A stretch of 64,000 nucleotides of DNA from Marinicellulosiphila megalodicopiae (GCF_045862395.1 NZ_AP023087.1:2790001-2854000), one strand, 5' to 3'. Numbered from the stretch's first letter, positions 52,578 through 62,252 are shown. The notes: generated from the letters alone by a model not told the origin. Translations and numbers: made by a program.

Positions 52578-55454
52578 ATGGCTTTTTATCTATCATCCAA
52601 AAAAGCCATGAAACTAAGTTTAAAACAACAAATATTCCTCGCAGTGTTCATTCCTTGCTTAGTTATTTCAAGCACTATTCTTTGGTATTTTTTCAATGAA
52701 CAACACCAAAACAACCAGCAAGAGTTCACACAAAATGCTAAACGAATTTCAAACAGCCTTAGTGAAACACTTATTTATGGCATTAAATTTAACAACACCG
52801 CTTTTTTAGAAAAAATCACACGACAAGCATTAAACAAAGACAGCCTTAGTAGCATCAACATACTTGACACTCAATTTCAATCAATATCAAACATTGGATC
52901 AAGTGAACACACCAATTACGACATCAGCAAACCCACTATTTATAATGAACAAGACGCCTGCATTCATTTTTTAATCCCCATATATGATTTAATTGATCAT
53001 TCGAATCATTTAAACAATAACGCCCCTATTATTGGGTATCTTGCTTTGGAATTTTCAACAAATCCAATTACGATCAAAAAATACAAAATGATTTCGCTGT
53101 ATTTATTCGCAGGTTTTATTTCGGCCATATTATTTGCAATTTACGCATTTTATATTTCAAGAAAAATCAGTTCACCCGTAATAAATTTAAACGAAAAGCT
53201 ACTTAAATTTAATGACAATCAAGATATTGATTTCATTGCATTTAACGGCGAAGGAGAACTTAAATTATTGTCAGACAACATCAACACTCTTGCCAAAAAT
53301 CTAAGAATCACTCAAGAAGAATTACAAACCAGTACCGACCAAGACAATCAAGATTTAAAACAACACCTTGAAAACATTGAAATTCAAAACATTGAATTAG
53401 AAATGGCAAGAAGAGAAGCAACAGAAGCAAACAATGCTAAAAGTGAATTTTTAGCAAATATGAGTCATGAAATTCGCACCCCGCTTAATGGTATTATTGG
53501 ATTTTTAAACCAACTTAAAAAAACAAAACTAACCAAAAAACAAGAATCCTTTATTGAAACGATTGGTATTTCATCCCAAGGATTACGATATTTAATAGAT
53601 GGTATTTTGGACTTATCAAAATTAGAAGCTGGGAAACTATCTCTTGAATTACGCGAAGTAAATTTAAGAGAATCCATTGAAGAAACATTGCATCTTTTTG
53701 CACCAGAAATTCAACATAAAAATATTGAATTAAACTACATTCATTACCACGACACACCATTTGATTTTATGCTTGATGCCGTACGTTTTCGTCAAATTTT
53801 GTCCAACCTAGTTGCCAACGCGGTAAAATTTACAAGTCAAGGTGAAATTACCGTTCGAGTGATGGTTGAAAATTCACACCCTAATGAAAACCAAGTTACA
53901 TTAAAAATATCCGTTCAAGATACCGGAGTGGGAATTAAAAAAAATCAGCAAGATAGAATTTTTAATGCATTTAATCAAGCTGACCCATCCACAACCCGAA
54001 AATTTGGTGGCACAGGACTAGGGCTAGTGATATGCAAAAAACTCGTTGAACAAATGGATGGCGATATATCCGTAGAAAGCGAAGAATCAAAAGGATCGAC
54101 ATTTTGGTTTACCATAAAAGCCACATTGGCACCAAGCAAACCAATCATTAAATACAACTTTGCTGATAAAAACCCTGTTATTATTTTTGAAAATAATCCA
54201 ACAAGCTTACTCACACTCGAACATCATTTAAATAGTGTCAACTGCCCATTCATTACCGCTGAAAATATTGAAAATTTCATTTCACTTTGCCAAAACGAAC
54301 AATATAAAACCGCCATTATTGGGATCAATCATAAACAAAAACAATTTGATACAACAATACAAGACATACAATCTAAGCATCCTATTCAATTGATTGTGCT
54401 TAGTAATTTAGAATACGGATCAAGAGAGCAAAAAATAATTGAACGCTTAGCACACCGCTATTTAAGCAAACCTCTTCGTCAACAAGATATTCTCAATGCT
54501 ATTTCAAAATTTGAAAACAAACCTGCACAGCAAATCCATCAGCGAAGAAAAATTGATTCAATGGATTCAACACTTACCAAACCAGAATCTACAGGGATTA
54601 ATATTCTTGCCGTGGATGATAATGAAATCAATTTAAAACTGATTTCAGTGATTTTAAGTGAGTTTAAAGTAGACATTCATTTAGCAAGAAATGGATTTGA
54701 AGCATTAGAAAAAGCCAACCAGCAGTATTTCGATTTAATATTTATGGACATTCAAATGCCTGAAATGAACGGAATAGAAACCACAAAAGCCATCCGTTCA
54801 TCACAGCCAAGCCAACAATACACATCCATCATAGCACTGACGGCACATGCCCTAGCAGGGGAAAAAGAAATGTTATTACAAGAAGGATTTGACGATTATT
54901 TAACCAAACCAATTGATGAACAACAAATTCAAGCAGTCATTCAAAAATGGACGGGGATGGATATCTCTGCGACAGACCTATCAAACAATCAACTCGACTA
55001 TCAACTCGACTATCAACTCGACTATCAACTCAAGAATCAACTCAAGAATCAAATATCCCAAATAAAATCCACAAGTTCAGAATATAATAAAAACGAACAA
55101 CCCTGTATTGTTGATCTAAAAGAAGGATTAAGTCTTGCTAATAATAAACCAGATTTAGCGCAAGACATGTTAAACATGTTAATTGACTCATTAGATGATG
55201 ATTACATTAAAATTGAACAATACCACCAAGCCAATCAAAACGATGAACTGCTTCGTGTGGTTCACAAACTCCATGGAGCAACGCATTACTGTGGTGTGCC
55301 AACATTACGTGATCGAACCGAACAATTAGAAACTGCACTAAAACTTGGCGACACTATTAACATACCTAAATTAGTCGAACTATTATTAAATGACATTCAA
55401 GATTTACTTAATTGGGCAAAGGAAAACAAAATAGACATAATTGATTGGCGTTAA
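52578..55454 (+). CDS. barA: BarA/GacS-type hybrid sensor histidine kinase
   Basis: A 958-residue tripartite kinase. TM1 (~19-38), periplasmic sensor (39-170), TM2 (~172-192), HAMP, coiled coil, HisKA with His297 (SHEIRTPLNG), HATPase (LSNLVANAVKFTSQG, GTGLGLVICKKLVEQ), a degenerate receiver (~530-650), a true receiver with Asp724 (IFMDIQMPEMNG), a low-complexity linker with DYQL repeats (~804-823) and an HPt domain with His896 (HKLHGATHYCG). This is the BarA layout, which signals to UvrY/GacA; that partner is not in the window. The ATG at codon 11 (52608) is an equally good start. Confidence 0.9.
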   Translation: MAFYLSSKKAMKLSLKQQIFLAVFIPCLVISSTILWYFFNEQHQNNQQEFTQNAKRISNSLSETLIYGIKFNNTAFLEKITRQALNKDSLSSINILDTQFQSISNIGSSEHTNYDISKPTIYNEQDACIHFLIPIYDLIDHSNHLNNNAPIIGYLALEFSTNPITIKKYKMISLYLFAGFISAILFAIYAFYISRKISSPVINLNEKLLKFNDNQDIDFIAFNGEGELKLLSDNINTLAKNLRITQEELQTSTDQDNQDLKQHLENIEIQNIELEMARREATEANNAKSEFLANMSHEIRTPLNGIIGFLNQLKKTKLTKKQESFIETIGISSQGLRYLIDGILDLSKLEAGKLSLELREVNLRESIEETLHLFAPEIQHKNIELNYIHYHDTPFDFMLDAVRFRQILSNLVANAVKFTSQGEITVRVMVENSHPNENQVTLKISVQDTGVGIKKNQQDRIFNAFNQADPSTTRKFGGTGLGLVICKKLVEQMDGDISVESEESKGSTFWFTIKATLAPSKPIIKYNFADKNPVIIFENNPTSLLTLEHHLNSVNCPFITAENIENFISLCQNEQYKTAIIGINHKQKQFDTTIQDIQSKHPIQLIVLSNLEYGSREQKIIERLAHRYLSKPLRQQDILNAISKFENKPAQQIHQRRKIDSMDSTLTKPESTGINILAVDDNEINLKLISVILSEFKVDIHLARNGFEALEKANQQYFDLIFMDIQMPEMNGIETTKAIRSSQPSQQYTSIIALTAHALAGEKEMLLQEGFDDYLTKPIDEQQIQAVIQKWTGMDISATDLSNNQLDYQLDYQLDYQLKNQLKNQISQIKSTSSEYNKNEQPCIVDLKEGLSLANNKPDLAQDMLNMLIDSLDDDYIKIEQYHQANQNDELLRVVHKLHGATHYCGVPTLRDRTEQLETALKLGDTINIPKLVELLLNDIQDLLNWAKENKIDIIDWR
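54987..55046 (+). repeat. In-frame 12-bp tandem repeat within barA
   Basis: Five units of the type TATCAACTCGAC / AATCAACTCAAG encode NQLD-YQLD-YQLD-YQLK-NQLK between the receiver and HPt domains. An exact multiple of three, so copy-number change would keep the frame. Confidence 0.95.
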
Positions 55455-55496
55455 ATATTTTGCAATAAAAATTGAAATATTATTTTATATTCGTTA

Positions 55497-56765
55497 TTAC
55501 AAATACGCATCAAACCACTGTATATTCACGTTTGACCCAATTTCAACATCCGATTGCACTTTGTCTAATATCACAAAACAATTTGCCTGGCTTAACCCAA
55601 ACATTAAACCTGAGCCTTGTTGGGAGATAAGCCTTACTTTAAGCACACCATCTTCACTATATGCAAAACCACGCTGGTAATCTTTACGACCAGGGCGTTT
55701 TTTTATTTTACTTTGGGTGACGGCAGTTTGTATGATACTGCTTTCTTTTTCGTTTTGAGCCTGTCTTAAAATTGGCAGTACCAATTGATGCATGGTGACC
55801 GTTGCTGACACTGGGTTTCCTGGTAAGGCAAATATCCAAGTAGGCGTAGCATTTGGTTTAACCTCTAATTTTCCAAATGTAAAAGGTTTACCTGGCTTGA
55901 TTGCTAATTTCCAAAAATGCATCACGGCTATTTCATCTAATACTTTTCTTGTAAAATCAGCCTGTCCAACACTCACTCCACCAGAGGTAATAATGACGTC
56001 CGCTTGTTCAGTAGCTTTTAAAAATGTGCGTTTAATTGAGTTTTCATCATCTGAAATATGCCCATAATTTATAACCGTTGCACCAAAACTTTCTAGCATT
56101 GAAACCAATACGTAACTATTGCTTTCAAAGATTTGTCCATTTGATAAATCTGTTATCTCATTGGTATTAACGTCTAATAATTCATCCCCGGTTGAAAATA
56201 ACGCAACAACAATAGGGCTAAATACTTCTACTTTTGATAAACCAATACTTGCAAGCACTGCTAAATCGCAACTTTTCAAACGATGCCCTATTTGGAATAA
56301 CACATCATCTTTGCGAATATCTTCACCTTTATTGCGAATATTTTGCAATTTTTCACATTGGGTATGGACTGTGACTATTCCCCCAGCAAAGGAGGTATTT
56401 TCCTGCATACACACACAATTCGCACCCTCAGGGATTTTTGCGCCAGTCATAATTTTTACACATTGATTCGGCTGCAATGGCTCTCCTAAATATGGATGAC
56501 CAGCAAGAGATTGCCCCACTAACTCAAATTTTTGACCGCGACTTGTATTAATATTTGCATTGATATAAAACGCAAATCCATCCATGGCTGAATTATCAAA
56601 AATCGGGACATGTATAGGTGAAGCAATAACCTTAGACAACACTCGATTTCTAGCTTGTCTAATATGAACGAATTCTGTTTTTAATTTAATTCGCACAAAC
56701 TCTTGCATATTTTGTAATGCATCTTCTACATCAAGCAACCCAGTTTGAGTATCGCAACTGATCAT
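55497..56765 (-). CDS. moeA: Molybdopterin molybdenumtransferase
   Basis: A 422-residue MoeA that inserts molybdate into adenylylated molybdopterin. Motifs DNSAMDGFAF, IMTGAKIPEGA, FSTGDEL, TSGGVSVGQADFTR and ALPGNPVSATVTMHQLVLP are all present, in the usual domain order, with the C-terminal domain complete. Lies 13 bases after narL on the same strand, so it may be co-transcribed with the NarX-NarL-like pair, which fits a link to molybdoenzymes such as nitrate reductase. Confidence 0.93.
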   Translation of the reverse strand: MISCDTQTGLLDVEDALQNMQEFVRIKLKTEFVHIRQARNRVLSKVIASPIHVPIFDNSAMDGFAFYINANINTSRGQKFELVGQSLAGHPYLGEPLQPNQCVKIMTGAKIPEGANCVCMQENTSFAGGIVTVHTQCEKLQNIRNKGEDIRKDDVLFQIGHRLKSCDLAVLASIGLSKVEVFSPIVVALFSTGDELLDVNTNEITDLSNGQIFESNSYVLVSMLESFGATVINYGHISDDENSIKRTFLKATEQADVIITSGGVSVGQADFTRKVLDEIAVMHFWKLAIKPGKPFTFGKLEVKPNATPTWIFALPGNPVSATVTMHQLVLPILRQAQNEKESSIIQTAVTQSKIKKRPGRKDYQRGFAYSEDGVLKVRLISQQGSGLMFGLSQANCFVILDKVQSDVEIGSNVNIQWFDAYL

Positions 56766-56778
56766 AGCAAACCCAACT

Positions 56779-57414
56779 TTATTGACCTAAAAACCAAACT
56801 GCCGCTTCAACTCTTGAGCGTAGTTCAAGTTTTTTCAGTAAATGTTTAACATGCACTTTTACTGTGCCGTCAGAAATATCCAACTCTCTTGCAATTAATT
56901 TATTAGGCAAACCCTTTGCGATTAATTCTAATATTTCTTTTTCTCGATTAGTCAAAGTTGAGAGTTTATTTTCTGTTTTATGCAGGGGCGCTTTTAAAGC
57001 AGTTGCTAAAATTTGAGTTAAACGATCATTGATCACCATTTTACCCATTGTCGCTTCTTTAATTTTTTCTAATAAATCTTCAGGATCGGTATCTTTTAGT
57101 AAATATCCATCTGCACCTGCTTGTACCGCTCGAACTACATCATCATCATTATCTGAAACAGTTAACATGACAACACGGGATTGAACGCCTTTTTCACGTA
57201 AAATTTTTAAAGTTTCAATGCCATCCATATTTTGCATATTGAGATCTAATATAATTAAATCTGGCTCAAGTTCTAATGCTAATTTAATACCATCAGCACC
57301 ATTTGATGCCTCTGCAATGATTTCAATCTCTTCTTCAAACTCAACAAGCTGCTTTAAACCTTTGCGTAATAATGGATGATCATCGATAGTTATGATTGTG
57401 GATTTTTCACTCAT
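56779..57414 (-). CDS. narL: NarL/FixJ-type response regulator
   Basis: A 211-residue regulator: receiver with Asp57 (IILDLNMQNMDG) and a C-terminal LuxR-type HTH (LTNREKEILELIAKGLPNKLIARELDISDGTVKVHVKHLLKKL… ~148-205). The recognition part is very close to NarL/NarP. It overlaps the narX stop by 8 bases. Probable cognate regulator of the upstream kinase. Nitrate control is inferred from similarity. Confidence 0.88.
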   Translation of the reverse strand: MSEKSTIITIDDHPLLRKGLKQLVEFEEEIEIIAEASNGADGIKLALELEPDLIILDLNMQNMDGIETLKILREKGVQSRVVMLTVSDNDDDVVRAVQAGADGYLLKDTDPEDLLEKIKEATMGKMVINDRLTQILATALKAPLHKTENKLSTLTNREKEILELIAKGLPNKLIARELDISDGTVKVHVKHLLKKLELRSRVEAAVWFLGQ

Positions 57415-58786
57415 GATGAATTATTTCCTGTAGATTAATTTTTTGTGTTGTTTTTAACTCAGTTGGTTCAAATGAAAATTTAACCACTGTACCTTTAGAT
57501 TCTCTGCGCTTAATAATGAGTTCACCATTTAAGTTTCGACTGCGTTCTTTCATAATAGCCAGACCGTAATGATTTAGTTTTTCTGGATCATCACTTATCC
57601 CTACTCCATCATCTTTGACTGTCAAAAATATTTTATCAGGCAACTCACAATATAAATCAATATTTATATTTTGCCCGTTTGAGTGATAACAGGCATTTTG
57701 AGCCGCCTCTCTTGCCAATTGTACTAAATGAATTTCTTCATGTGGCGTTAAGGGAATATGTTCAATTTTAAAATTTAATTCAACATTAATATCTACTTTT
57801 GCCTGCAAGTGTTTCACTGTTTCTTCAAGCGCCGCTTTGATTCCATTATGCTCAATCTTCAAACGAAAAGTTGATAATAATTCTCGCAATTGACGATACG
57901 CATTGGACAACCCTTCTTTTATTTCATCGATAATTTCTTGTTTAGCTTGATCATTTACTTTTGCTTGTTGGGCTCTGTTTAAACGAGTAGCTTGAATATT
58001 TAGATAGGATAAAGATTGTGCTAATGAATCATGCAATTCTCTTGCAATTACCGCCCGCTCTGTCATTAAGGCAAGCACACGATTGGAATCTCGTTTTTCA
58101 TTTAATGTAATTGAAGTTGTAAATAGCTCTGCAACCGAAAACAAAAGTTGATTCTGCCAAGGCTTTAAAGGTTGGTTTTGTTTGTGAGTGCAAGTTAACA
58201 CACCAAAGTTTTCTTGGGAGTCTTGCAGTGGATATTGAGTTTTAACCAGGGCTTCTTTTTCAAAATGTTGATGTCCCGCTTTTATGCAACCATCACAATC
58301 TAATGTAGCACATTGTTTTGAATCAATATATTCTCCAACTTGCACATGTTCATAAGCCTGAGAACCTTCTGACTTCAACAGACATATTTCCATGGCTTGT
58401 ACATTTAGGGTTTTGGTTAGATCTTGTAGTATTGTTTGATAATCCACAACCGATGATTGTTGGACACTGATCATTTTGGCAATTTTATATAATAGATTTA
58501 AAGAAAGATTGCTCTGCTCTAATTGACCTGCTTTTTTAGATAATTCATTTTTTATTTCATTATGTTGAAATTGCTTTTTATTTTCTGCAATTAATTTTTT
58601 TATGGCACTTACACTTAGCCCAAATAAAATTAACTCAACAATGTAAATACTCACCAAAATGATTTGATTTACGTCTAAAACAATACTTAATCCTTGAATA
58701 ACAATTAACGTTGTAACACTTAAAACTAATACCCAGAGTCTTTTGGCTAACGTATATTTTTTTAAGTGTTCAACTATTTTTCTCAT
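57407..58786 (-). CDS. narX: NarX-like sensor kinase lacking the periplasmic nitrate domain
   Basis: A 459-residue kinase. Two membrane helices (~17-36 and 41-62) joined by only a few residues, then a coiled-coil linker, a GAF-like central module with the Cys cluster Cys159/Cys164/Cys167 (CATLDCDGC) as in NarX, HisKA_3 with His252 (ELHDSLAQSLSY) and an HATPase domain. The nitrate-binding four-helix periplasmic domain of classical NarX is absent. The ATG at 58786 follows AGAGGA and lies just after the ppiC stop; a longer frame starting at 58825 would overlap ppiC. Confidence 0.85.
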   Translation of the reverse strand: MRKIVEHLKKYTLAKRLWVLVLSVTTLIVIQGLSIVLDVNQIILVSIYIVELILFGLSVSAIKKLIAENKKQFQHNEIKNELSKKAGQLEQSNLSLNLLYKIAKMISVQQSSVVDYQTILQDLTKTLNVQAMEICLLKSEGSQAYEHVQVGEYIDSKQCATLDCDGCIKAGHQHFEKEALVKTQYPLQDSQENFGVLTCTHKQNQPLKPWQNQLLFSVAELFTTSITLNEKRDSNRVLALMTERAVIARELHDSLAQSLSYLNIQATRLNRAQQAKVNDQAKQEIIDEIKEGLSNAYRQLRELLSTFRLKIEHNGIKAALEETVKHLQAKVDINVELNFKIEHIPLTPHEEIHLVQLAREAAQNACYHSNGQNINIDLYCELPDKIFLTVKDDGVGISDDPEKLNHYGLAIMKERSRNLNGELIIKRRESKGTVVKFSFEPTELKTTQKINLQEIIHHE

Positions 58787-58787
58787 A

Positions 58788-59069
58788 TCATCCTCTATAT
58801 AAAACCTGAAGAATATGAAATCCAAACTGGGTTTTTAAAGGGCCTTGAAGTTCCAATTCTTTCCCTTTAAATACCGCTTTATCAAAAGGCTTCACCATTT
58901 GGCCTTGACGTACTTCACCTAAATCACCACCCGTTTTTTTACCACTAGGACACAGTGAATGTTTTTTAGCAAGTTTAGCAAAATCGCTTCCAAGCTTTAT
59001 TTGTTTTTTTAACTGCTCAGCTTCTTGAGCGGTTTTCACCAAAATATGTCTAACTCCTGCCACAGCCAT
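58788..59069 (-). CDS. ppiC: Parvulin-type peptidyl-prolyl isomerase
   Basis: A 93-residue single-domain parvulin: RHILVKTAQEAEQL, FAKLAKKHSLCPSGKKTGGDLGEVRQGQMVKPFDKAVF and GPLKTQFGFHILQVL. All key parvulin positions (two His, Cys, Met/Phe pocket) are visible. No signal peptide, so cytoplasmic as E. coli PpiC. Start overlaps the dbpA stop by one base (TAATG). Confidence 0.93.
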   Translation of the reverse strand: MAVAGVRHILVKTAQEAEQLKKQIKLGSDFAKLAKKHSLCPSGKKTGGDLGEVRQGQMVKPFDKAVFKGKELELQGPLKTQFGFHILQVLYRG

Positions 59070-60442
59070 TAATCTACTAACCTCATTTTTATTGATCGAT
59101 TTTTTATTTTTGTACGACTTAATTTCCCGACGGCATGATTCGCAATTTTCCGATTAATTGCAACATAGGTGACAACGGGTAATACATTAATATCACCAAT
59201 ATCTTGAGAATTCACACCCGCACCTTGAGTTAATGCTCCCACAATATCACCAGGGCGTATTTTATCTTTTTTGCCAGAGGCAAGCATGATGGTTTGAAAT
59301 TCAGGAAGTGGCAGTTTGTTTTGCTGTTTTTCTGTGATGGTTTTAATTCGTATTGATTGACTAATTAATTCTTCGTAATTACTAATTAGATTTTTTTGAC
59401 GCGATGTTATAAAAGTAATTGCCTGTCCTTTACTTTTGTTTCGACCGGTACGACCAACACGATGTACGAACACATCGATTTGTTTGGGTAAATCAACATT
59501 GATCACACATGGCATATTGGCAATATCCAAACCACGTGCAGCAACATCAGTTGCCACTACTGCTGTAATCGATTGATTAGAAAATAACGTTAACGTTTGA
59601 TCGCGTTCTTTTTGCTCCATATCACCATGTAATGCTCTCGTTACAATACCATGATCATTTAAATAATCGCTAATCTCTTGGCAATAGGCTTTTGTATTGC
59701 AAAACAACATCACTTGTTTAGGTAAAAATTGCTGCAAGACGCTAAAAAGTGCTTCAGGTTTATCACTATGCTCAACTTCAAAAAAATGATGCGTGATGTC
59801 TTCAGGCGTATCTTCTTGTGTGCCTTTTATCCAAACTGGATCAATCATCATTGTTTGTGCGATTTTTTCTATTTCCGCATTGAAGGTCGCAGAAAACAAT
59901 AATGACTGTCTATCTGGTTTACATTCATTAAGAATCATTTCGACATCTTCATGAAATCCCATTTCGAGCATTCTGTCCGCTTCATCTAACACACTTACTT
60001 TTACTTCAGATAAATCTAACTTTCCTTTTTGGATTAAATCTTTCACGCGCCCAGGAGTACCAACAATAATGTGACCGCCCTTTTCTAATGATGCGAATTG
60101 AGGACCAAGTGGCATACCACCACTTAATGTTATAATTTTTATATTTTGTTGATAGCGTGCTAGCTTTCGAAGTGCATTGGCGACTTGACCCGCAAGCTCT
60201 CTAGTTGGGCATAATACCAAAGCCTGTGGAGCAAAAAATTTAACATGTAGGCAATCAATTAAACGCAATCCAAAAGCTACGGTTTTCCCGCTGCCTGTTT
60301 TAGCTTGACCAATGACATCCTTTCCGGACAATACATCAGGAAGGCTTGCTTGTTGAATATCCGTCATATCAAAATAACCTAATTCAGTTAGGTTATCTTG
60401 TTGGGCTGCTGGAAGGGGTAATTGCTTAAAAGAATGAGACAT
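59069..60442 (-). CDS. dbpA: ATP-dependent RNA helicase DbpA
   Basis: A 457-residue DEAD-box helicase acting on 23S rRNA helix 92 during 50S assembly. Motifs: IQQASLPDVLSGKDV (Q region), AKTGSGKT (I), PTRELAGQV (Ia), DEADRML (II), SAT (III), HRVGRTGR (VI); then the C-terminal DbpA RNA-binding domain (KKDKIRPGDIVGALTQGAGVNSQDIG… ~375-450). Complete. Transcription comes from the side of the IS element at 60508. Confidence 0.94.
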   Translation of the reverse strand: MSHSFKQLPLPAAQQDNLTELGYFDMTDIQQASLPDVLSGKDVIGQAKTGSGKTVAFGLRLIDCLHVKFFAPQALVLCPTRELAGQVANALRKLARYQQNIKIITLSGGMPLGPQFASLEKGGHIIVGTPGRVKDLIQKGKLDLSEVKVSVLDEADRMLEMGFHEDVEMILNECKPDRQSLLFSATFNAEIEKIAQTMMIDPVWIKGTQEDTPEDITHHFFEVEHSDKPEALFSVLQQFLPKQVMLFCNTKAYCQEISDYLNDHGIVTRALHGDMEQKERDQTLTLFSNQSITAVVATDVAARGLDIANMPCVINVDLPKQIDVFVHRVGRTGRNKSKGQAITFITSRQKNLISNYEELISQSIRIKTITEKQQNKLPLPEFQTIMLASGKKDKIRPGDIVGALTQGAGVNSQDIGDINVLPVVTYVAINRKIANHAVGKLSRTKIKNRSIKMRLVD

Positions 60443-60507
60443 AATTAAAATTCAGATTAAAAACAGCATTATACCAGCTATTTGGATAAGGAACCTACCC
60501 TAAGCAT

Positions 60508-61576
60508 GGCTATGTTTTAAACTTGTGTTGCTGCACATGTAACAACTTGTATTCAAACAGTTTTTCAGCGTCGCTTTTAAGATCACTGGAAAACACCTGA
60601 TATTTATGCCAGTCCAGCATTCTAAACCATCCCAAATATTTCGCTAAATACTTACTCGCCACACCATGCATGCTCAAATACCAACGTTTTAACTGGCTAT
60701 GATACTGATTAATATTTTGAATATGATACAAACTTTGTGAAGTGGATTGGTTTAAAACTACCACATGATGTAGATGATGTTCTTTGCAAATTTCATTATA
60801 TGCAGGCTGTCCGTCGGTGCATAAAATTGATTCATCGGCAATTTTACTACCCAAACAATTATTGATTTCTGCGCCATTTACTTGAGCTAAAACCTGATCA
60901 AATTCATGATGATTTCGATCTTTTGCAACCAAAACCGACACCCAATCTGTTTGATTAATACCTTGTTTCGATACTTTTGTTCCACGCTTTCTAGCAGGAC
61001 GATTTAAGTTTCTCTCACCTTTTTTAGATTCTCTAAAATACGTTTCGTCCGCCTCCACAATGCCTTCTAACCTAGACTCGTAGGTGTTTTGTGTCGCGTT
61101 CATAAACCGATGCCGCCAATTGAAAGACGTGGTGACACAAATGCCCAAATCTTTTGCACAGCATCGAATGCTATCAAGCTCTAGCATGTGCTCGAGATAT
61201 TTTTGCCAAAGCTCAGGCTTGTGCTGATAAAAATACGCACTGCCTCGTGTACACACAAAACTCTTGCGACATTCGTTGCAAAAAAAGCGCTGCCTGGCGT
61301 GACTGAAACCGTACTTTCGCAAGCGATCGCTTTGACAATGAATGCATTTTGAATGGAGGATAATTTCTTTAGAAAGCCTTGTAAGAATGGGATTGTCTTG
61401 GGCATCTAAAGCGGTTGTAAGAGTTAGTTTTTGCACGGGGTCAAGTTTATTGACTTGCTTAAGTATCTGCTGGAAATGTTGTGGATTCATAGTGCTAGAT
61501 TAATATTAGGATGGTCTTTACAGCGTAGAAACTTTTAGAAAGATTTCAAGCTGCCACAACAATTTAAAACATAGCC
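60508..61576 (-). mobile_element. IS1595-family insertion sequence (1069 bp)
   Basis: Bounded by inverted repeats GGCTATGTTTTAAA (60508-60521) and its complement (61563-61576), with weaker similarity further in. Contains one full-length transposase. The 8 bases outside the two ends (CTAAGCAT and TTATGATT) do not match, so no target duplication is seen. It separates dbpA from the thioredoxin gene without breaking either. Confidence 0.85.
60510..61490 (-). CDS. IS1595-family transposase
   Basis: A 326-residue transposase. N-terminal zinc ribbon (CIHC…FFCNECRKSF), a short helical domain, and the ISXO2-like catalytic domain: VEADETYF (first Asp), CTDGQPAY (second Asp) and the NQYHSQLKRWYLSMHGVASKYL-like region with the third catalytic position. 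All parts are intact and no frameshift is seen, so it may be active. The stop codon lies inside the terminal inverted repeat. Confidence 0.92.
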   Translation of the reverse strand: MNPQHFQQILKQVNKLDPVQKLTLTTALDAQDNPILTRLSKEIILHSKCIHCQSDRLRKYGFSHARQRFFCNECRKSFVCTRGSAYFYQHKPELWQKYLEHMLELDSIRCCAKDLGICVTTSFNWRHRFMNATQNTYESRLEGIVEADETYFRESKKGERNLNRPARKRGTKVSKQGINQTDWVSVLVAKDRNHHEFDQVLAQVNGAEINNCLGSKIADESILCTDGQPAYNEICKEHHLHHVVVLNQSTSQSLYHIQNINQYHSQLKRWYLSMHGVASKYLAKYLGWFRMLDWHKYQVFSSDLKSDAEKLFEYKLLHVQQHKFKT

Positions 61577-61608
61577 TTATGATTGTATTTTCTCAAACAT
61601 GCACCCAC

Positions 61609-61632
61609 AAAAAAGGCCGTGAAAACACAGCC
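61609..61632 (-). terminator. Terminator of the TlpA-like gene
   Basis: On the minus strand GGCTGTG-TTTT-CACGGCC followed by six T. Confidence 0.8.
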
Positions 61633-61651
61633 ATTGATAGTTTTTACACGC

Positions 61652-62134
61652 TTACAATAACGCTTCTAATTTTTCTTTTAATTCTTCATAAACTGGAACA
61701 CTTTGCTCAATGTGCACAATATTCCCTTTTCGATCAATGATATAACCAATTGGATACCCTCTTGGCTCATATGTTTTTACTGCTTCTTTTTTAGTATCAC
61801 GAACGACTAAAAAGTCAGCAGGATTTTTTTTCAAAAACCGTTTGGCAGCTTTCTCACTTGCGTCGGTGTTAACGCTAATAAAAATAACGCCTTCATTTTT
61901 TAATTCGTTGTAGACTTTATTATAAATAGGAAACGATTTAGCACATGATACACACCAAGATGCCCAAAATTCTAAAAAAACAACCCGACCTTCTAACCGA
62001 GATAAATCAACGCGTTTTTTTGACCCCATTACTTTTACTTGAGGTAAAAAAGCTTTATCGCCAACTGTTAAAAATGCATGGGTTTGACTCGCCCAAAATA
62101 ACGCAATTGTGATAAATAATACTTTACGCATCAT
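61652..62134 (-). CDS. Periplasmic TlpA/ResA-like thioredoxin
   Basis: A 160-residue thioredoxin-fold protein with signal peptide (~1-20, ending THA) and the active site WASWCVSC; the cis-Pro is in RGYPIGYII. TlpA-like proteins reduce disulfides in the periplasm, often for cytochrome c or copper-site maturation, fed by DsbD or CcdA. A complete DsbD is encoded at 15923-17812. Single gene. Confidence 0.88.
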   Translation of the reverse strand: MMRKVLFITIALFWASQTHAFLTVGDKAFLPQVKVMGSKKRVDLSRLEGRVVFLEFWASWCVSCAKSFPIYNKVYNELKNEGVIFISVNTDASEKAAKRFLKKNPADFLVVRDTKKEAVKTYEPRGYPIGYIIDRKGNIVHIEQSVPVYEELKEKLEALL

Positions 62135-62252
62135 TAGCTCCAGATTGTTGAACAGCCATAAATAAAATCTAACATTATCCTAACAATTTAAACCTTCCAT
62201 TTTAGGAAGGCAAATTAAATTACTCAAAAAGTTAACCACCTATCAATTGTGA

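Noticed and set aside
54987..55046. CRISPR-like array
   Set aside because: Contiguous in-frame 12-bp units with no spacers; simple protein repeat.
60508..61576. Composite transposon carrying neighbouring genes
   Set aside because: Only one IS copy with one pair of ends; flanking genes are core genes.
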